Shown: positions 18,890-28,632, counted from the first letter of the stretch. The stretch is 64,000 nt of DNA from Bacillus sp. FSL K6-3431 (GCF_038002605.1 NZ_JBBOCT010000001.1:1364001-1428000), one strand, 5' to 3'. Translations and numbers: made by a program. Notes: generated from the letters alone by a model not told the origin.

Positions 18890-20308
18890 TTATTTATTTT
18901 GTCTTTTCAATATATCCGATATATCATGCATGCCATATTGGATAGCATACATTAACGGTGTCATATCGTCAGTGTCAGTAACCTGCGGATTTGCTCCTGT
19001 TTGTAGTAACAATTGCACTACTTCTACACTTCCACCTTGCACCCCATAATATAAGGATGTCCACCCATCAGTATCAGCCACATTCGGATCCCCATCTGCA
19101 TTTAATAAGATAGTTAACATCTCCGTGTTTGCACGCTCTGCGGCAGTCATAACTGGGGTAGTACCATAATATAATTCCTGATTTGGGTCTGCTCCAGCTT
19201 TTAATAAATAGTAGGCAATAGTACCATTTCCGTCTAATACTGCCCAATTTAATGCAGTATTTCCGTTAGCATCTTGCGCTTCTATGTCCCGTCCTTCTTC
19301 TACTAACTTTATTATTTCATCCATATCATTATTTGCGACCGCATTGATTATATCAGGCGTTTTCACTTCTTCACCTTCGTCGTAAACAATATCATCTTCT
19401 AATAAATCACTTGTTTCCATCGTCTCAACAAAAGAAACCAGTTTTCCTATGCCATAAATGCCACCAGCAGAAAGGAGTACAAATGAAATCAACCCAGCGG
19501 TTACCCATAGCCAGACCTTGTTTGATGATTTATTGATATATGAAATAAATTCTTCATCTTGAAAGTATATACCGATTTCACGGATTCTTTTGGGTAATGG
19601 TGGATGAGTAGATAATATTTCACTTAACCAAACAAAAAAGCCTCGTTCCGCTTCAAGTTGATCCACATACGCTAAGCGATTTACATCTCGGTATAGTTCT
19701 TTTCCTACCGCTAAAATCATTAAGCCATTCTTTGCGGCTTCCGTGTTTCCAACATAATGAGCAGCATACCTATCACAAGTATATTCACATGCACGTAAGT
19801 ATAGCTCCCCTACAACAGGCAGCCACATTGCAGGTAAGATAAACATCATTTTCGATAGATGCCTTCGCTTAATATGTGCTAATTCATGAGCTATAACAAA
19901 AGTAAGTTCCTCTTCTCCTCCCTTTTTATGTAGCTCGAATATTTCTGAATACAATATAACCATATTCCTTCCAAAAAAACGTGTAGCAAACGCGTTAAGT
20001 GTTCCACCTGATTCAGCTACATAAATGTCTGGAGTGTACGGAAGTTCCATCTTAGCAGATAATCCCCTTGTTTTTTGGTAAATTTCTGGAAACTGCTGCT
20101 CACTTAATTTAACTGCATTTGATCTAATATGGCCCATCATAATTGCATGAAAAAACATCGATATTAAAAACAAGCCGACAATAATAAAAATGCCAATGAT
20201 ACTTATAAGTAAAGCTAAATAAGCTATTATGCTGATTGTTAAAACAAGGGCAAAATATTTTTTCTCATTTTTATGTATTAAATTCTCAGTATATATTTCT
20301 TGTTGCAT
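18890..20308 (-). CDS. M48-family zinc metallopeptidase fused to an ankyrin-repeat domain
   Basis: 472 residues from the ATG at 20308, which has GGGGG seven bases upstream. N-terminal membrane helices (about 20-65), then an M48 peptidase domain with HELAH (His 141, Glu 142, His 145) and the downstream ligand region EYTCDRYA; a membrane helix near 260-285 follows. The C-terminal third (about 320-465) is ankyrin repeats, with units such as DANGNTALNWAVLDGNG, TPVMTAAERANTEML, DTDGWTSLYYGVQGGSVEVV and DTDDMTPLMYAIQYGM. M48 proteases cleave membrane or exported proteins; the ankyrin part would bind a partner. Usual M48 relatives (HtpX) lack it. The RDD gene follows. Confidence 0.88.
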   Translation of the reverse strand: MQQEIYTENLIHKNEKKYFALVLTISIIAYLALLISIIGIFIIVGLFLISMFFHAIMMGHIRSNAVKLSEQQFPEIYQKTRGLSAKMELPYTPDIYVAESGGTLNAFATRFFGRNMVILYSEIFELHKKGGEEELTFVIAHELAHIKRRHLSKMMFILPAMWLPVVGELYLRACEYTCDRYAAHYVGNTEAAKNGLMILAVGKELYRDVNRLAYVDQLEAERGFFVWLSEILSTHPPLPKRIREIGIYFQDEEFISYINKSSNKVWLWVTAGLISFVLLSAGGIYGIGKLVSFVETMETSDLLEDDIVYDEGEEVKTPDIINAVANNDMDEIIKLVEEGRDIEAQDANGNTALNWAVLDGNGTIAYYLLKAGADPNQELYYGTTPVMTAAERANTEMLTILLNADGDPNVADTDGWTSLYYGVQGGSVEVVQLLLQTGANPQVTDTDDMTPLMYAIQYGMHDISDILKRQNK

Positions 20309-20507
20309 AATTCTACCCCCTTCCCAGTCCTGCACGAATAGTGCACAGCCATTAACTAGGATAGATGAAACATGAATATTTTACCATAGGAAAAAAGTTA
20401 TATTAAATTTATATATACTTCAATATTATCAATAGTTTTCAGTTTACTTATTTTTTCTACACTTTCTGGGAATCTTAAAAATAGATTTGAAAAGGAGGAA
20501 CTAAATC

Positions 20508-20645
20508 ATGAATAAAAAAGATCAAACAGAAGCTAATAATTCCGTTGAACAAGACATGAAGGAAGAAATGGGCATGGATATCGAGCCACAAAGAGCAACA
20601 AATGAAAAAGACCCCAAAAAAAATAAAAGAAGAAGTGATCGTTAA
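20508..20645 (+). CDS. small acidic/basic hydrophilic protein of unknown function
   Basis: 45 residues, MNKKDQTEANNSVEQDM at the start and a Lys/Arg-rich end (DPKKNKRRSDR). A textbook ribosome binding site AAAGGAGG lies eight bases before the ATG, which is why I call it in spite of its length. The composition is very hydrophilic, with acidic middle and basic tail, and no membrane segment. It is transcribed divergently from the M48-ankyrin gene. I do not recognise the family; many small Bacillus proteins of this kind are uncharacterised. Confidence 0.65.
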   Translation: MNKKDQTEANNSVEQDMKEEMGMDIEPQRATNEKDPKKNKRRSDR

Positions 20646-20675
20646 GTGCCATATGGACTTCATCTAAAAGATATC

Positions 20676-20736
20676 GACCCGTCGAAATTTCCACAGTTTG
20701 GGTCAATCCGACGTGTTCTCTCCTACACGAGAACAC
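20676..20736 (+). other. two consecutive stem-loops after the small gene
   Basis: GACCC/GGGTC (20676-20704) and a perfect eight-bp stem GTGTTCTC/GAGAACAC (20713-20736). There is no T run after them, so they are not clear terminators. They may protect the 3' end of the small-gene mRNA or be part of a small RNA. Confidence 0.35.
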
Positions 20737-20834
20737 CAAGAGAATAAGTGATTATATAAAAAAGTTCACTTCTTGCTGGTTAATAGAACTAAACACAGTA
20801 AGTAAATCAAGTAAACATTATATTCAGCCAAAAA

Positions 20835-20865
20835 ATGTCCTATAAGCTAATTACTTATAGGACAT
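20835..20865 (-). terminator. terminator of the DUF2515 operon
   Basis: Perfect 12-bp stem ATGTCCTATAAG with its complement, seven-base loop, then TTTTTT on the minus strand, about 70 bases past the last stop codon of the pair of genes at 20937-22461. Confidence 0.8.
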
Positions 20866-20936
20866 CATTTTATCGACTTAAAAAATGTCGGGTATAAACT
20901 GGTGGTTACTCTCAAAACCAAGATGCCTTTCACCCA

Positions 20937-21371
20937 CTACTTACTACCTATCTTGTTCCATTTATAAACTTTCCAGACGACGATAAAGAATAAAAAATAA
21001 CCAAAGAAAGAATAGATATGTTTCCAACTGTCGCTATGTTGAAAGAAACCCAGACGTTCCGAGTTCCCCTCAATCGTTGGAACAGCAAAACTAAACAAAA
21101 AAATATATATAAATCGATTCAATCTGCTCAGTTTGTTCATTATTATTAGAAATAACAATGTTAAAATAGGAAGTCCTAATAAAGTGAAGACAATATTAAT
21201 AGTAAATATATCTGAAAAAGGTCGAATTGGAAATTCATAAATACCTTTTCCTACAAAATAAAGATCTAAATATGTTCCTAATAAGGTTGCGAATAAAATG
21301 GTGTGAATAAGATTAAGTGGAAATTGCTTTTTTAGCCATTGCCACAAGTTCAAGATTTTCAAGTGTTTCAC
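20937..21371 (-). CDS. integral membrane protein, possibly CBO0543-like
   Basis: 144 residues from a GTG start at 21371 with GGAGG six bases upstream; a GTG seven codons earlier has no such site. Four membrane helices, with LLGTYLDLYFVGKGIYEFPIRP (key part GTYLDLYFVGKG) and ERLGFFQHSDSWKHIYSF, which is reminiscent of CBO0543-family membrane proteins; the assignment is tentative. The gene overlaps the end of the DUF2515 gene by 59 bases in another frame, so the two are coupled. Function unknown. Confidence 0.65.
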   Translation of the reverse strand: MKHLKILNLWQWLKKQFPLNLIHTILFATLLGTYLDLYFVGKGIYEFPIRPFSDIFTINIVFTLLGLPILTLLFLIIMNKLSRLNRFIYIFLFSFAVPTIEGNSERLGFFQHSDSWKHIYSFFGYFLFFIVVWKVYKWNKIGSK

Positions 21372-22461
21372 AATACTCCTCCATAATATCACCTTTTAGG
21401 GCGACTGTTTCTTCTTCTAAATATATGACAATTCCCGAGTCATTAAACCAATCTCCAGGTTCTGCAATTGCTTGATCTATATTTTTCCATGCATGTTCTA
21501 GCCTTGGACTGTATAACTTATTTGCGCCCTTTTGTAGCTGACATCCTATTAGCCGACGATTCAAACCCTTCCCTGGTACCCCTTCGTTTACATTATTAAA
21601 AATGGCAGGCCAATAGTCTTTCCTTGAGCCTGTATGTGGATGAGTAATTGCCCAATGCAATACCTTTTCGTATCGTTCACTCGAATGAAAAAGTAAATGA
21701 TATAGTTTTTTTCCAAGTGAAATCCGTTCGTGAACGGAACCGAATTGATGAAGCGTTAAACCAATAAGGGGCGATCTCCCACTAGCTTCATATGGAAACA
21801 AAATATGATTGAAAGATAGTATATCTTGCAATATAAACTCGAGTGTTTGAAATACCTCCTTCTTATAAAGAGGATTTTGTACGATTCTTTTCTCCAAGTA
21901 ACTTTGTTCATTAATAACAAGTGCGATAGCAAGATAATAACAGTTTTGCTTTTTCCAAAATTGATTCCAAATCACTTCCATAAATACGGAAACATTTAGA
22001 AATGGTAACAAATAGAATAAATTCCGTCTTTTCTTCTTACATTCTGAGTACAATAAAAATTGGGGATATACATCTTGAAAAATAAGCCAGTTCCCCCTTT
22101 CCAAAAAGGAAAAAAAAGCTACTCTTGTTTTATTGGTCATTAATCTAGAAAGATGTTCTCCTTTTAAATCTGTCATATTCCAGCCACCGTTTCTCGATAC
22201 CATATGGCCTAGAAAAGCCCAATGTATTTCGGGATACTGAAGATAAAAGTATAAGTATGCTTCCGTTCTTGTCACATTATTGGTATTTGACTGTATTGTT
22301 GTTTTCTTAATTTGTTGAAGAAGTTCTTTATCTTCTTTGGATAATACTACTTGCTCATGACTAGATATATGTTGCTTTTTCTTTAACTCGGATTTAATAG
22401 CTTGTAAATCCGCTGGAAGCCGCAAATTCTTGCACAACTTTTTTAATAAAAAGATTTCCAA
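21313..22461 (-). CDS. DUF2515-family protein (YppC-like)
   Basis: 382 residues, with the SRNGGWNMTDLKGEHL block around residue 90 that is typical of DUF2515 proteins such as B. subtilis YppC. A soluble protein with no signal peptide. The start codon is TTG with GGAGGTGA just before it. The function of the family is not known. It is divergent from the squalene-hopene cyclase gene and co-transcribed with the membrane protein downstream. Confidence 0.8.
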   Translation of the reverse strand: MEIFLLKKLCKNLRLPADLQAIKSELKKKQHISSHEQVVLSKEDKELLQQIKKTTIQSNTNNVTRTEAYLYFYLQYPEIHWAFLGHMVSRNGGWNMTDLKGEHLSRLMTNKTRVAFFSFLERGNWLIFQDVYPQFLLYSECKKKRRNLFYLLPFLNVSVFMEVIWNQFWKKQNCYYLAIALVINEQSYLEKRIVQNPLYKKEVFQTLEFILQDILSFNHILFPYEASGRSPLIGLTLHQFGSVHERISLGKKLYHLLFHSSERYEKVLHWAITHPHTGSRKDYWPAIFNNVNEGVPGKGLNRRLIGCQLQKGANKLYSPRLEHAWKNIDQAIAEPGDWFNDSGIVIYLEEETVALKGDIMEEYCETLENLELVAMAKKAIST

Positions 22462-22539
22462 TCACCTCCACCAAGAATTATTTATTCATGCAGGAATATG
22501 AATATGTAGGAAAGTAATTTTAGAGGGGATGGTGTAGCA

Positions 22540-24423
22540 ATGATACATCGAACTAAGCATGCAACTGAGCATTTGATTCAAAAGCTCAAAGAAGCACAAA
22601 CACTTGATGGTTCATGGGACTACCCTTTTGAAACAGGAATTGCCACAGATGCCTATATGATTATTTTATTAAGGACACTCGAAATAAATGATGAAGAGTT
22701 GATATTAAAACTAACCGAGAGGATATTAAGCAAGCAGGACAAAAATGGAACGTGGAAACTATTTCGTGATGAAGAAGGCGGGAATGTTTCCGCTACAATT
22801 GAGGCCTATTATGCCATTCTTTATTCTGGACATTTAACAAATGATGATAAGCGATTACGGGCAGCAAAAAAATTTATTCTTGCAAGTGGTGGGCTTGAAA
22901 AGTCACATCTGTTCACAAAAATAATGCTTGCAATCACAGGGCAAATTCCTTGGCCTTCCCATTTGCCCAGCCTAGCTGAGTTGATCCTGTTACCACTTAC
23001 TTTCCCTGTAAACTTTTATGATATTTCTGTATTTGGAAGAGCTAATCTCGCTCCGATTATGATTATAGCTGATAAAAAATTTAGTAAAAAAACGAAAAAG
23101 AGCCCTACTCTCACTGATATATTTATTTCTAGAGAAAAAGACTTTTTCATTTGGAAAGAAACCCGTGAATCAAAACAATTATTTTCACTCATAAGTGATG
23201 GGATAAAAAGTCTGTTTAGTTTACCTCAACACATTCATTCTTTAGCAATCGATCGTACAAAACAATATATGTATAATCATATTGAAGTAGACGGAACACT
23301 TTATAGCTATTTTAGTTCTACCTTTTTAATGATCTTTGCCCTCCTTTCTCTTGGGCATTCTAAAAATGACCCAGTGATTTTACATGCAATTGATGGTTTA
23401 AAGGCAATGAAATGTGAAATTAATGGCAACACACACATGCAATATACAACAGCATCAGTCTGGAATACGTCTCTTATTAGCTATGCGCTTATAAATGCAG
23501 GGGTACCAACTTTTGATCCAGTAATCGCAAAAGCAAATCGGTATTTATTAAAGCACCAACACTATAAATATGGGGATTGGGCACTTCATAATCCTGGCGT
23601 TCTACCTGGGGGCTGGGGATTTTCACATATTAATATGATCAATCCCGACGTAGATGATACAACCGCATCACTTAGGACTATATCGCATCTAGTCCAGACT
23701 GATCCCCAATTTCATCAAGCTTGGGATAGAGGGATTCAATGGATTTTCTCTATGCAAAATGATGATGGTGGATGGGCTGCCTTTGAAAAGAATGTCGATA
23801 AAAAATGGGTGAATTTATTACCAATGGAGGGTGGTAGATTTCTACTTACTGATTCAAGCAGTGCTGATTTGACTGGAAGAACACTAGAGTTCCTAGGCAG
23901 CTACACGAATTTCCCAAAAAATCATGAGGTAATAAAACGCGGAGTAAATTGGCTATTTAATAATCAAGAAAAAGATGGATCATGGTATGGGCGCTGGGGT
24001 ATTTGTTACATTTATGGAACTTGGGCGGCCGTCACCGGCCTGAGCGCTTCTGGGATAAACCCGCAGACAAAGGCGATCAAAAAAGCGGTTCATTGGCTTC
24101 AAAAAATACAAAATAAAGACGGTGGTTGGGGTGAATCTAGCAAAAGTGATCTTCATAAACATTACATCCCTCTTGGTTCTAGCAATATAACTCAAACAGC
24201 ATGGGCATTAGACGCGCTCATATCAGTGGCTGACAAACCAACACCAGAAATTAACGCCGGCATTTCCTACATTCTAGAGTCATATAATAAAAATGATTGG
24301 ACTAAAAGTTACCCTGTTGGACAAGGGATGGGTGGAGCTTTCTACATCCACTATCATAGTTACCAATACATCTTTCCTTTATTAACATTAACACATTATA
24401 ATAGAAAATTTAAAACTAAATGA
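22540..24423 (+). CDS. sqhC: squalene-hopene cyclase
   Basis: 627 residues, the usual length. The catalytic DVDDTTA motif is present, with the likely proton-donor Asp at residue 372. QW motifs typical of triterpene cyclases occur repeatedly (QNDDGGW, QEKDGSW, QNKDGGWGES). The enzyme converts squalene or a related C30-C35 terpene to a pentacyclic hopanoid or sesquarterpenoid at the membrane; in B. subtilis SqhC makes sporulenes and related terpenoids. Start has a GGGGATGG-like binding site. It stands alone; no squalene synthase is in the window. Confidence 0.95.
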   Translation: MIHRTKHATEHLIQKLKEAQTLDGSWDYPFETGIATDAYMIILLRTLEINDEELILKLTERILSKQDKNGTWKLFRDEEGGNVSATIEAYYAILYSGHLTNDDKRLRAAKKFILASGGLEKSHLFTKIMLAITGQIPWPSHLPSLAELILLPLTFPVNFYDISVFGRANLAPIMIIADKKFSKKTKKSPTLTDIFISREKDFFIWKETRESKQLFSLISDGIKSLFSLPQHIHSLAIDRTKQYMYNHIEVDGTLYSYFSSTFLMIFALLSLGHSKNDPVILHAIDGLKAMKCEINGNTHMQYTTASVWNTSLISYALINAGVPTFDPVIAKANRYLLKHQHYKYGDWALHNPGVLPGGWGFSHINMINPDVDDTTASLRTISHLVQTDPQFHQAWDRGIQWIFSMQNDDGGWAAFEKNVDKKWVNLLPMEGGRFLLTDSSSADLTGRTLEFLGSYTNFPKNHEVIKRGVNWLFNNQEKDGSWYGRWGICYIYGTWAAVTGLSASGINPQTKAIKKAVHWLQKIQNKDGGWGESSKSDLHKHYIPLGSSNITQTAWALDALISVADKPTPEINAGISYILESYNKNDWTKSYPVGQGMGGAFYIHYHSYQYIFPLLTLTHYNRKFKTK

Positions 24424-24428
24424 GGAAA

Positions 24429-24460
24429 GGGTGTATCCAACATTTGATTTGGATCCACCC
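24429..24460 (+). terminator. terminator candidate of sqhC
   Basis: Hairpin GGGTG-T-ATCCAA with the complement TTGGAT-C-CACCC, one mismatched pair, just after the cyclase stop codon. The tail is TATATATAT rather than pure T, so confidence is moderate. Confidence 0.55.
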
Positions 24461-24541
24461 TATATATATGTGTCATGGTCTTCCAATCTTTAGTTAAGAA
24501 ACGATCTCTTTTCACCTTTTAATGTCCTACCCCACACCATA

Positions 24542-25294
24542 CTAAAAGTTCCGCAAATCAACGATTGCATCTAGGTCATTGAATGTTTCACTTTCGATCA
24601 TTTGTACAAGCTTGCTGGCCGTTTCCTCTGGTGAACTAAGATGACCATTCTTCTTATAACCGATAAATTGTTCAACCAATTCAAAATCCTTTTCGTTTGT
24701 CTCACGAATTTTTTCTTGCATTCCAGTATCAATTATTCCTGGTGCAATTGAAATGATTTTCACCCCAAAAGGATTTGTCTTCTGCTCCTCCGAAACAACT
24801 CTTGTATAATGATCAAGTCCCGACTTACTAGCACAATAACTGCTCCAACTAGTGTACGTTTTACGTCCTGCACCAGATGAAATATTAATGATTTTTTTGG
24901 TAATAGGGTGATTATGTAACTTTTTTATAAATACAGAACTTAAGATCATTGGCGCCGTCAAATTGATTGCGATATTTTCCATGATCACGAGCGGGTCATT
25001 ATCTTCTGTCCGTCCAATTGGATCCACTACTCCAGCATTATTAATAAGCGTGGCCGAATTAATGTGCTCTGGCAGATGATCAATCATTGTCTCCATTAAA
25101 TTCTTGATACCCTTTGAATCAGCTAAATTATTTTCGTAAAAGATGACGTGGCATTTTTTCTCTTTCGCAAGTTGAAGAAGTTCTTCATTTTTCGTACGTG
25201 CAACACAAATCAGTATATTGTCTTCATCCATTAAAACCTTACACAGTGCTAAACCAATACCCTTAGATGCCCCAGTTATAATAAATACTTGCAT
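24542..25294 (-). CDS. short-chain dehydrogenase, (S)-benzoin-forming benzil reductase type (YueD-like)
   Basis: 250 residues from the ATG at 25294 (an in-frame GTG lies two codons earlier). Classical SDR: nucleotide motif TGASKGIG near residue 7, NNAG in the middle, catalytic YCASK with SSG upstream. The closest match I recall is Bacillus YueD, which reduces benzil to (S)-benzoin with NADPH; the natural substrate is unknown. It lies 164 bp past the sucrose hydrolase gene in the same direction, perhaps a separate transcript. Confidence 0.85.
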   Translation of the reverse strand: MQVFIITGASKGIGLALCKVLMDEDNILICVARTKNEELLQLAKEKKCHVIFYENNLADSKGIKNLMETMIDHLPEHINSATLINNAGVVDPIGRTEDNDPLVIMENIAINLTAPMILSSVFIKKLHNHPITKKIINISSGAGRKTYTSWSSYCASKSGLDHYTRVVSEEQKTNPFGVKIISIAPGIIDTGMQEKIRETNEKDFELVEQFIGYKKNGHLSSPEETASKLVQMIESETFNDLDAIVDLRNF

Positions 25295-25458
25295 ACTCAC
25301 TCAACTCCTATTTTTATAAAAAACTAGTTTACAAATATAACTGCTACCTATTACAATCTAATACGATTATATAAATAAATGGTTCCCTTTGACAAAAAAA
25401 GAAACACTATCTTTCTAGGATTTCAGATATATTCATACTACACTTTCTATAAAAAGAA

Positions 25459-26928
25459 CTAGATATCCCATTTCTCCGCATTAAAGGAAACACTACCTCC
25501 TTTAGAATAAAAGCGAATGTAATTAGCGCTTTGATTCGGAAAAATACGAGCTGTAAAAACTGCCTCTCCATCATTAATAAAAATTTCTACTGAAGATTTG
25601 TCTACAAATAAATGAAATTTGATTTTTTTAGAATCCAGCTCACATTTTCTCATTGTTCCATAGGTTGAGCCAAAAATCTCTCCAGACAACGTACGGTCTA
25701 AAACAATTTTTTTCGATCTTGCGTCATATTTAACGACTGTTTTATCTTGTTCATTTGCACGAAACTCTATTCCAAACTCTAAAGCATCTTCCATGTCAAC
25801 TTCACAAATTAATTCATATGTTCTGCCCTTCATGTCATTGTACATTTTTTTTTCATTTACAAGTGAATCTTCCACACTGAATTTCTGTTTACGAAGCGTT
25901 TGAAGTTCCTTTATTGGCTGTTGAATTAGTTTGCCATTTTGAATAGTAAGTTCCCTTGGTAGTGTTAAGCAATGGGCCCAGCCATTTTGATCAGTCGGAT
26001 AATTAATTTCTGGCAATCCCATCCACCCTACTAAAATACGACGACCTTCTGGATCTTCCATTGTTTGCGGAGCATAAAAATCAAAGCCCCTATCTAATTC
26101 ATAAAATTCACCGTGTGAAAAGCTTTTTTCTTTCAGATCTAGTAAATCTCCAATTACATAACCTGACTGAAATATATTTTGATACTTATCCCCGTAAGGC
26201 TCTATGCCCTGTGGAGAAAAAATAAGCACCCCTTGATTATCCTTTTCAAAGTAATTTGGACATTCCCACATATAACCAAAGTCATTTAATCCTGTCTTTA
26301 CTTCACCCTCAAAATACCAATCTATGATATTGAACGAACGATACAATAAAACGCAACCTGTTTCATTTTGCCGTTGTGCACCTATCAAAGCATAATATAT
26401 TCCTTCATCTTCCCAAATACTTGGATCCCTAAAATGGTCGGTATACCCTTTTGGAACATCCGCGATGACCGGTTTATCGATTTTTAATATCCCTCCATTT
26501 TGATCCATTACAGCCATACATTGATAAGGATGCCTTTGCCAATCATCAAGACGAGTATTGCCGGTATACATAAGATAAAGCTTTTCCTCATGTTCTATCG
26601 CACTCCCCGAATAGGCACCATGGCTATCAAATTTATTATCAGGCTTAATTGCGATGCCGACATTTTCCCAATGAACCAGATCTTTAGATTTAGTATGATA
26701 CCAATACTTTAATCCATGAACCGGTCCAAGTGGAAACCATTGATAAAATAAATGGTACTCCCCATTATAAAAGGAAAATCCATTTGGATCATTTAGTAAT
26801 CCCGTTTCAGGCTGAACATGAAACTCCTGCCTCCATGGACAATTTTCCACCTTGATCGTTAGTTCATGAAGTTCTTTTTCAGTGACTTCTTCTATTTTTG
26901 TATATCTTTGTTTTCGAGTCCATTCCAT
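25459..26928 (-). CDS. scrB: sucrose-6-phosphate hydrolase, glycoside hydrolase family 32
   Basis: 489 residues from the ATG at 26928; GGAGG lies 11 bases upstream and overlaps the earlier in-frame ATG, so that one is rejected. GH32 residues are visible: nucleophile Asp 47 in LLNDPNG, Asp 168 in FRDPS and acid/base Glu 222 in WECPN; the C-terminal beta-sandwich carries SSVEIFIND. It splits sucrose 6-phosphate, delivered by the PTS permease, to glucose 6-phosphate and fructose. There is no signal peptide, so it is intracellular. It is downstream of the permease gene with a 198-bp gap. Confidence 0.95.
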   Translation of the reverse strand: MEWTRKQRYTKIEEVTEKELHELTIKVENCPWRQEFHVQPETGLLNDPNGFSFYNGEYHLFYQWFPLGPVHGLKYWYHTKSKDLVHWENVGIAIKPDNKFDSHGAYSGSAIEHEEKLYLMYTGNTRLDDWQRHPYQCMAVMDQNGGILKIDKPVIADVPKGYTDHFRDPSIWEDEGIYYALIGAQRQNETGCVLLYRSFNIIDWYFEGEVKTGLNDFGYMWECPNYFEKDNQGVLIFSPQGIEPYGDKYQNIFQSGYVIGDLLDLKEKSFSHGEFYELDRGFDFYAPQTMEDPEGRRILVGWMGLPEINYPTDQNGWAHCLTLPRELTIQNGKLIQQPIKELQTLRKQKFSVEDSLVNEKKMYNDMKGRTYELICEVDMEDALEFGIEFRANEQDKTVVKYDARSKKIVLDRTLSGEIFGSTYGTMRKCELDSKKIKFHLFVDKSSVEIFINDGEAVFTARIFPNQSANYIRFYSKGGSVSFNAEKWDI

Positions 26929-27126
26929 TGTAAAACAAACCTCCATAATCGAAACATAGTAGAACCATTTGGCGATTCCCCTATTATATTTAGATACTTA
27001 TAGTGAATGTTCCAAATAGATCTAAAAAGACGCAACAAGATCCTATTCTTACGCAAGGACTATAAGCGAGCTGACAACAACAATGACATGTAAGAGCCGT
27101 TTTTACAGGGGTATTTGACCATTCCC

Positions 27127-28551
27127 TTATATTGCTTTTTTAGCTTCACGTTTTGCTAAAATAATCGTCATCGTAAATGCGACTGCAAAAGCGATAGCCA
27201 TGCCGATAATATATGGAATAAACGATAGCGGATTAATGGAAATAATACCAGGTAGTCCGGCTGCTCCCATCGCAACTGCCTTTACCTTGAATAAGGTAAC
27301 AAATCCGGATCCAATGGCCGATCCAATAATAGCTCCAATAAATGGATATCTTAACCTTAGGTTTATACCAAACATTGCCGGTTCGGTAATACCAAGTAGT
27401 GCTGAAATACCTGCAGCAGAAGCGGTACCTTTCAATTTTTTATCTTTGGTTATCTTTAGAACAGCAAGTGTAGACGCACCTTGTGCTATGTTTGACATCG
27501 CCGCTATAGCAAAGAGGAACGATCCCCCCGTTTTAGCAATGTCCGCCAATAACTGTGTTTCAACTGCGATAAAGCTATGATGCATACCAGTAATAACGAT
27601 AGGAGCATACACTAATCCAAAAATTGTACCACCGATAACCCCAGTTGTGTCATATGCCCAAACAATTCCGTCTGTTAATAAATTTCCCGCAGTACGAGTA
27701 ATCGGACCAACTAAAGTAAATGTTAAAATACCAGTGACAAAAATACTTAATAACGGTGTTAATAGATTATCAAGCGCAGATGGAACAATCTTTCTCAAAG
27801 AAGTTTCTATTTTAGCTAAAATATAGGATGCAGCAAGAACAGGAAGTACAGTACCTTGGTAGCCAATCTTTTCTATTTCAAATCCAAATATCTTCCATAC
27901 CGGAATTTCCCCGCTAACTAAAGCGCCACCATATCCCCAACCATTCAATAAATCAGGGTGAACCATCAACATACCTAATGCTGCTCCCAGATATGCATTA
28001 CCTCCAAACCGTTGTGTTGCAGAAAAACCTATTAAAATTGGCAGAAAAACAAAAGCTGCATTCGCAAATGTATTAATTAATGCTGCTAAATCCGCCATTT
28101 GGGGATATGCATCTATTAAAGATTTCCCTTTAATAAATAAATCTGAGGCCGTTAGTATATTATTGATCCCCATTAACAATCCTCCAGCAACAATAGCTGG
28201 AATGATTGGAACGAAAATATCTGAGAGCATTTTAACGAACTGTTGCATTGGATTCAATTTCTTTGAACCAGCATCCTTAATATCCTTAGTAGACATTTCA
28301 GATAAACCTGCAAGAATAGCAAATTCCTTAAAAACTTCATTTACTGTTCCAGATCCAATGATGATTTGAAATTGTCCTCCAGTGGAAAATGTTCCTTTGA
28401 CAACATCCATATTTTCTAACTTAGCTTGATCGATCTTTTCCTCATCATTCAAAACAAGGCGTAAACGAGTAGCACAGTGAGCGCCAGCCGAAACATTTTC
28501 TTTACCGCCTAATGCATCGAGAATCTTTTGAGCAATAGCTTGATAATTCAT
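27127..28551 (-). CDS. scrA: PTS sucrose transporter subunit EIIBC
   Basis: 474 residues from the ATG at 28551, with AAAGGTGAT upstream. N-terminal EIIB domain (about 1-85) with the phosphorylated Cys 26 in GAHCATRLR, then the EIIC domain with about ten membrane helices and the GITEPAMFG motif near residue 380. There is no EIIA domain, as usual for sucrose permeases, which borrow the glucose EIIA. It takes up sucrose and phosphorylates it. The promoter region just upstream has several LacI-type operators and a candidate cre site. Confidence 0.95.
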   Translation of the reverse strand: MNYQAIAQKILDALGGKENVSAGAHCATRLRLVLNDEEKIDQAKLENMDVVKGTFSTGGQFQIIIGSGTVNEVFKEFAILAGLSEMSTKDIKDAGSKKLNPMQQFVKMLSDIFVPIIPAIVAGGLLMGINNILTASDLFIKGKSLIDAYPQMADLAALINTFANAAFVFLPILIGFSATQRFGGNAYLGAALGMLMVHPDLLNGWGYGGALVSGEIPVWKIFGFEIEKIGYQGTVLPVLAASYILAKIETSLRKIVPSALDNLLTPLLSIFVTGILTFTLVGPITRTAGNLLTDGIVWAYDTTGVIGGTIFGLVYAPIVITGMHHSFIAVETQLLADIAKTGGSFLFAIAAMSNIAQGASTLAVLKITKDKKLKGTASAAGISALLGITEPAMFGINLRLRYPFIGAIIGSAIGSGFVTLFKVKAVAMGAAGLPGIISINPLSFIPYIIGMAIAFAVAFTMTIILAKREAKKAI

Positions 28552-28583
28552 ACATATCACCTTTCATTTCTTCAATATTTTTC

Positions 28584-28595
28584 GGAACCGGTTCC
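28584..28595. promoter_or_regulatory. ScrR operator candidate, downstream site
   Basis: Perfect 12-bp palindrome GGAACCGGTTCC, about 35 bp before the scrA start codon and inside its leader. It has the central CG of LacI-family operators. It is nearly identical to the site at 28623-28632. Confidence 0.7.
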
Positions 28596-28622
28596 AATAA
28601 GGTATAAAAAAATATATTGTTA

Positions 28623-28632
28623 GAACCGGTTC
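28623..28632. promoter_or_regulatory. ScrR operator candidate, middle site
   Basis: Perfect palindrome GAACCGGTTC in the scrA leader, 39 bp centre to centre from the downstream site. A degraded half site (ATCCGGTTA) lies at about 28659-28667. Confidence 0.65.
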
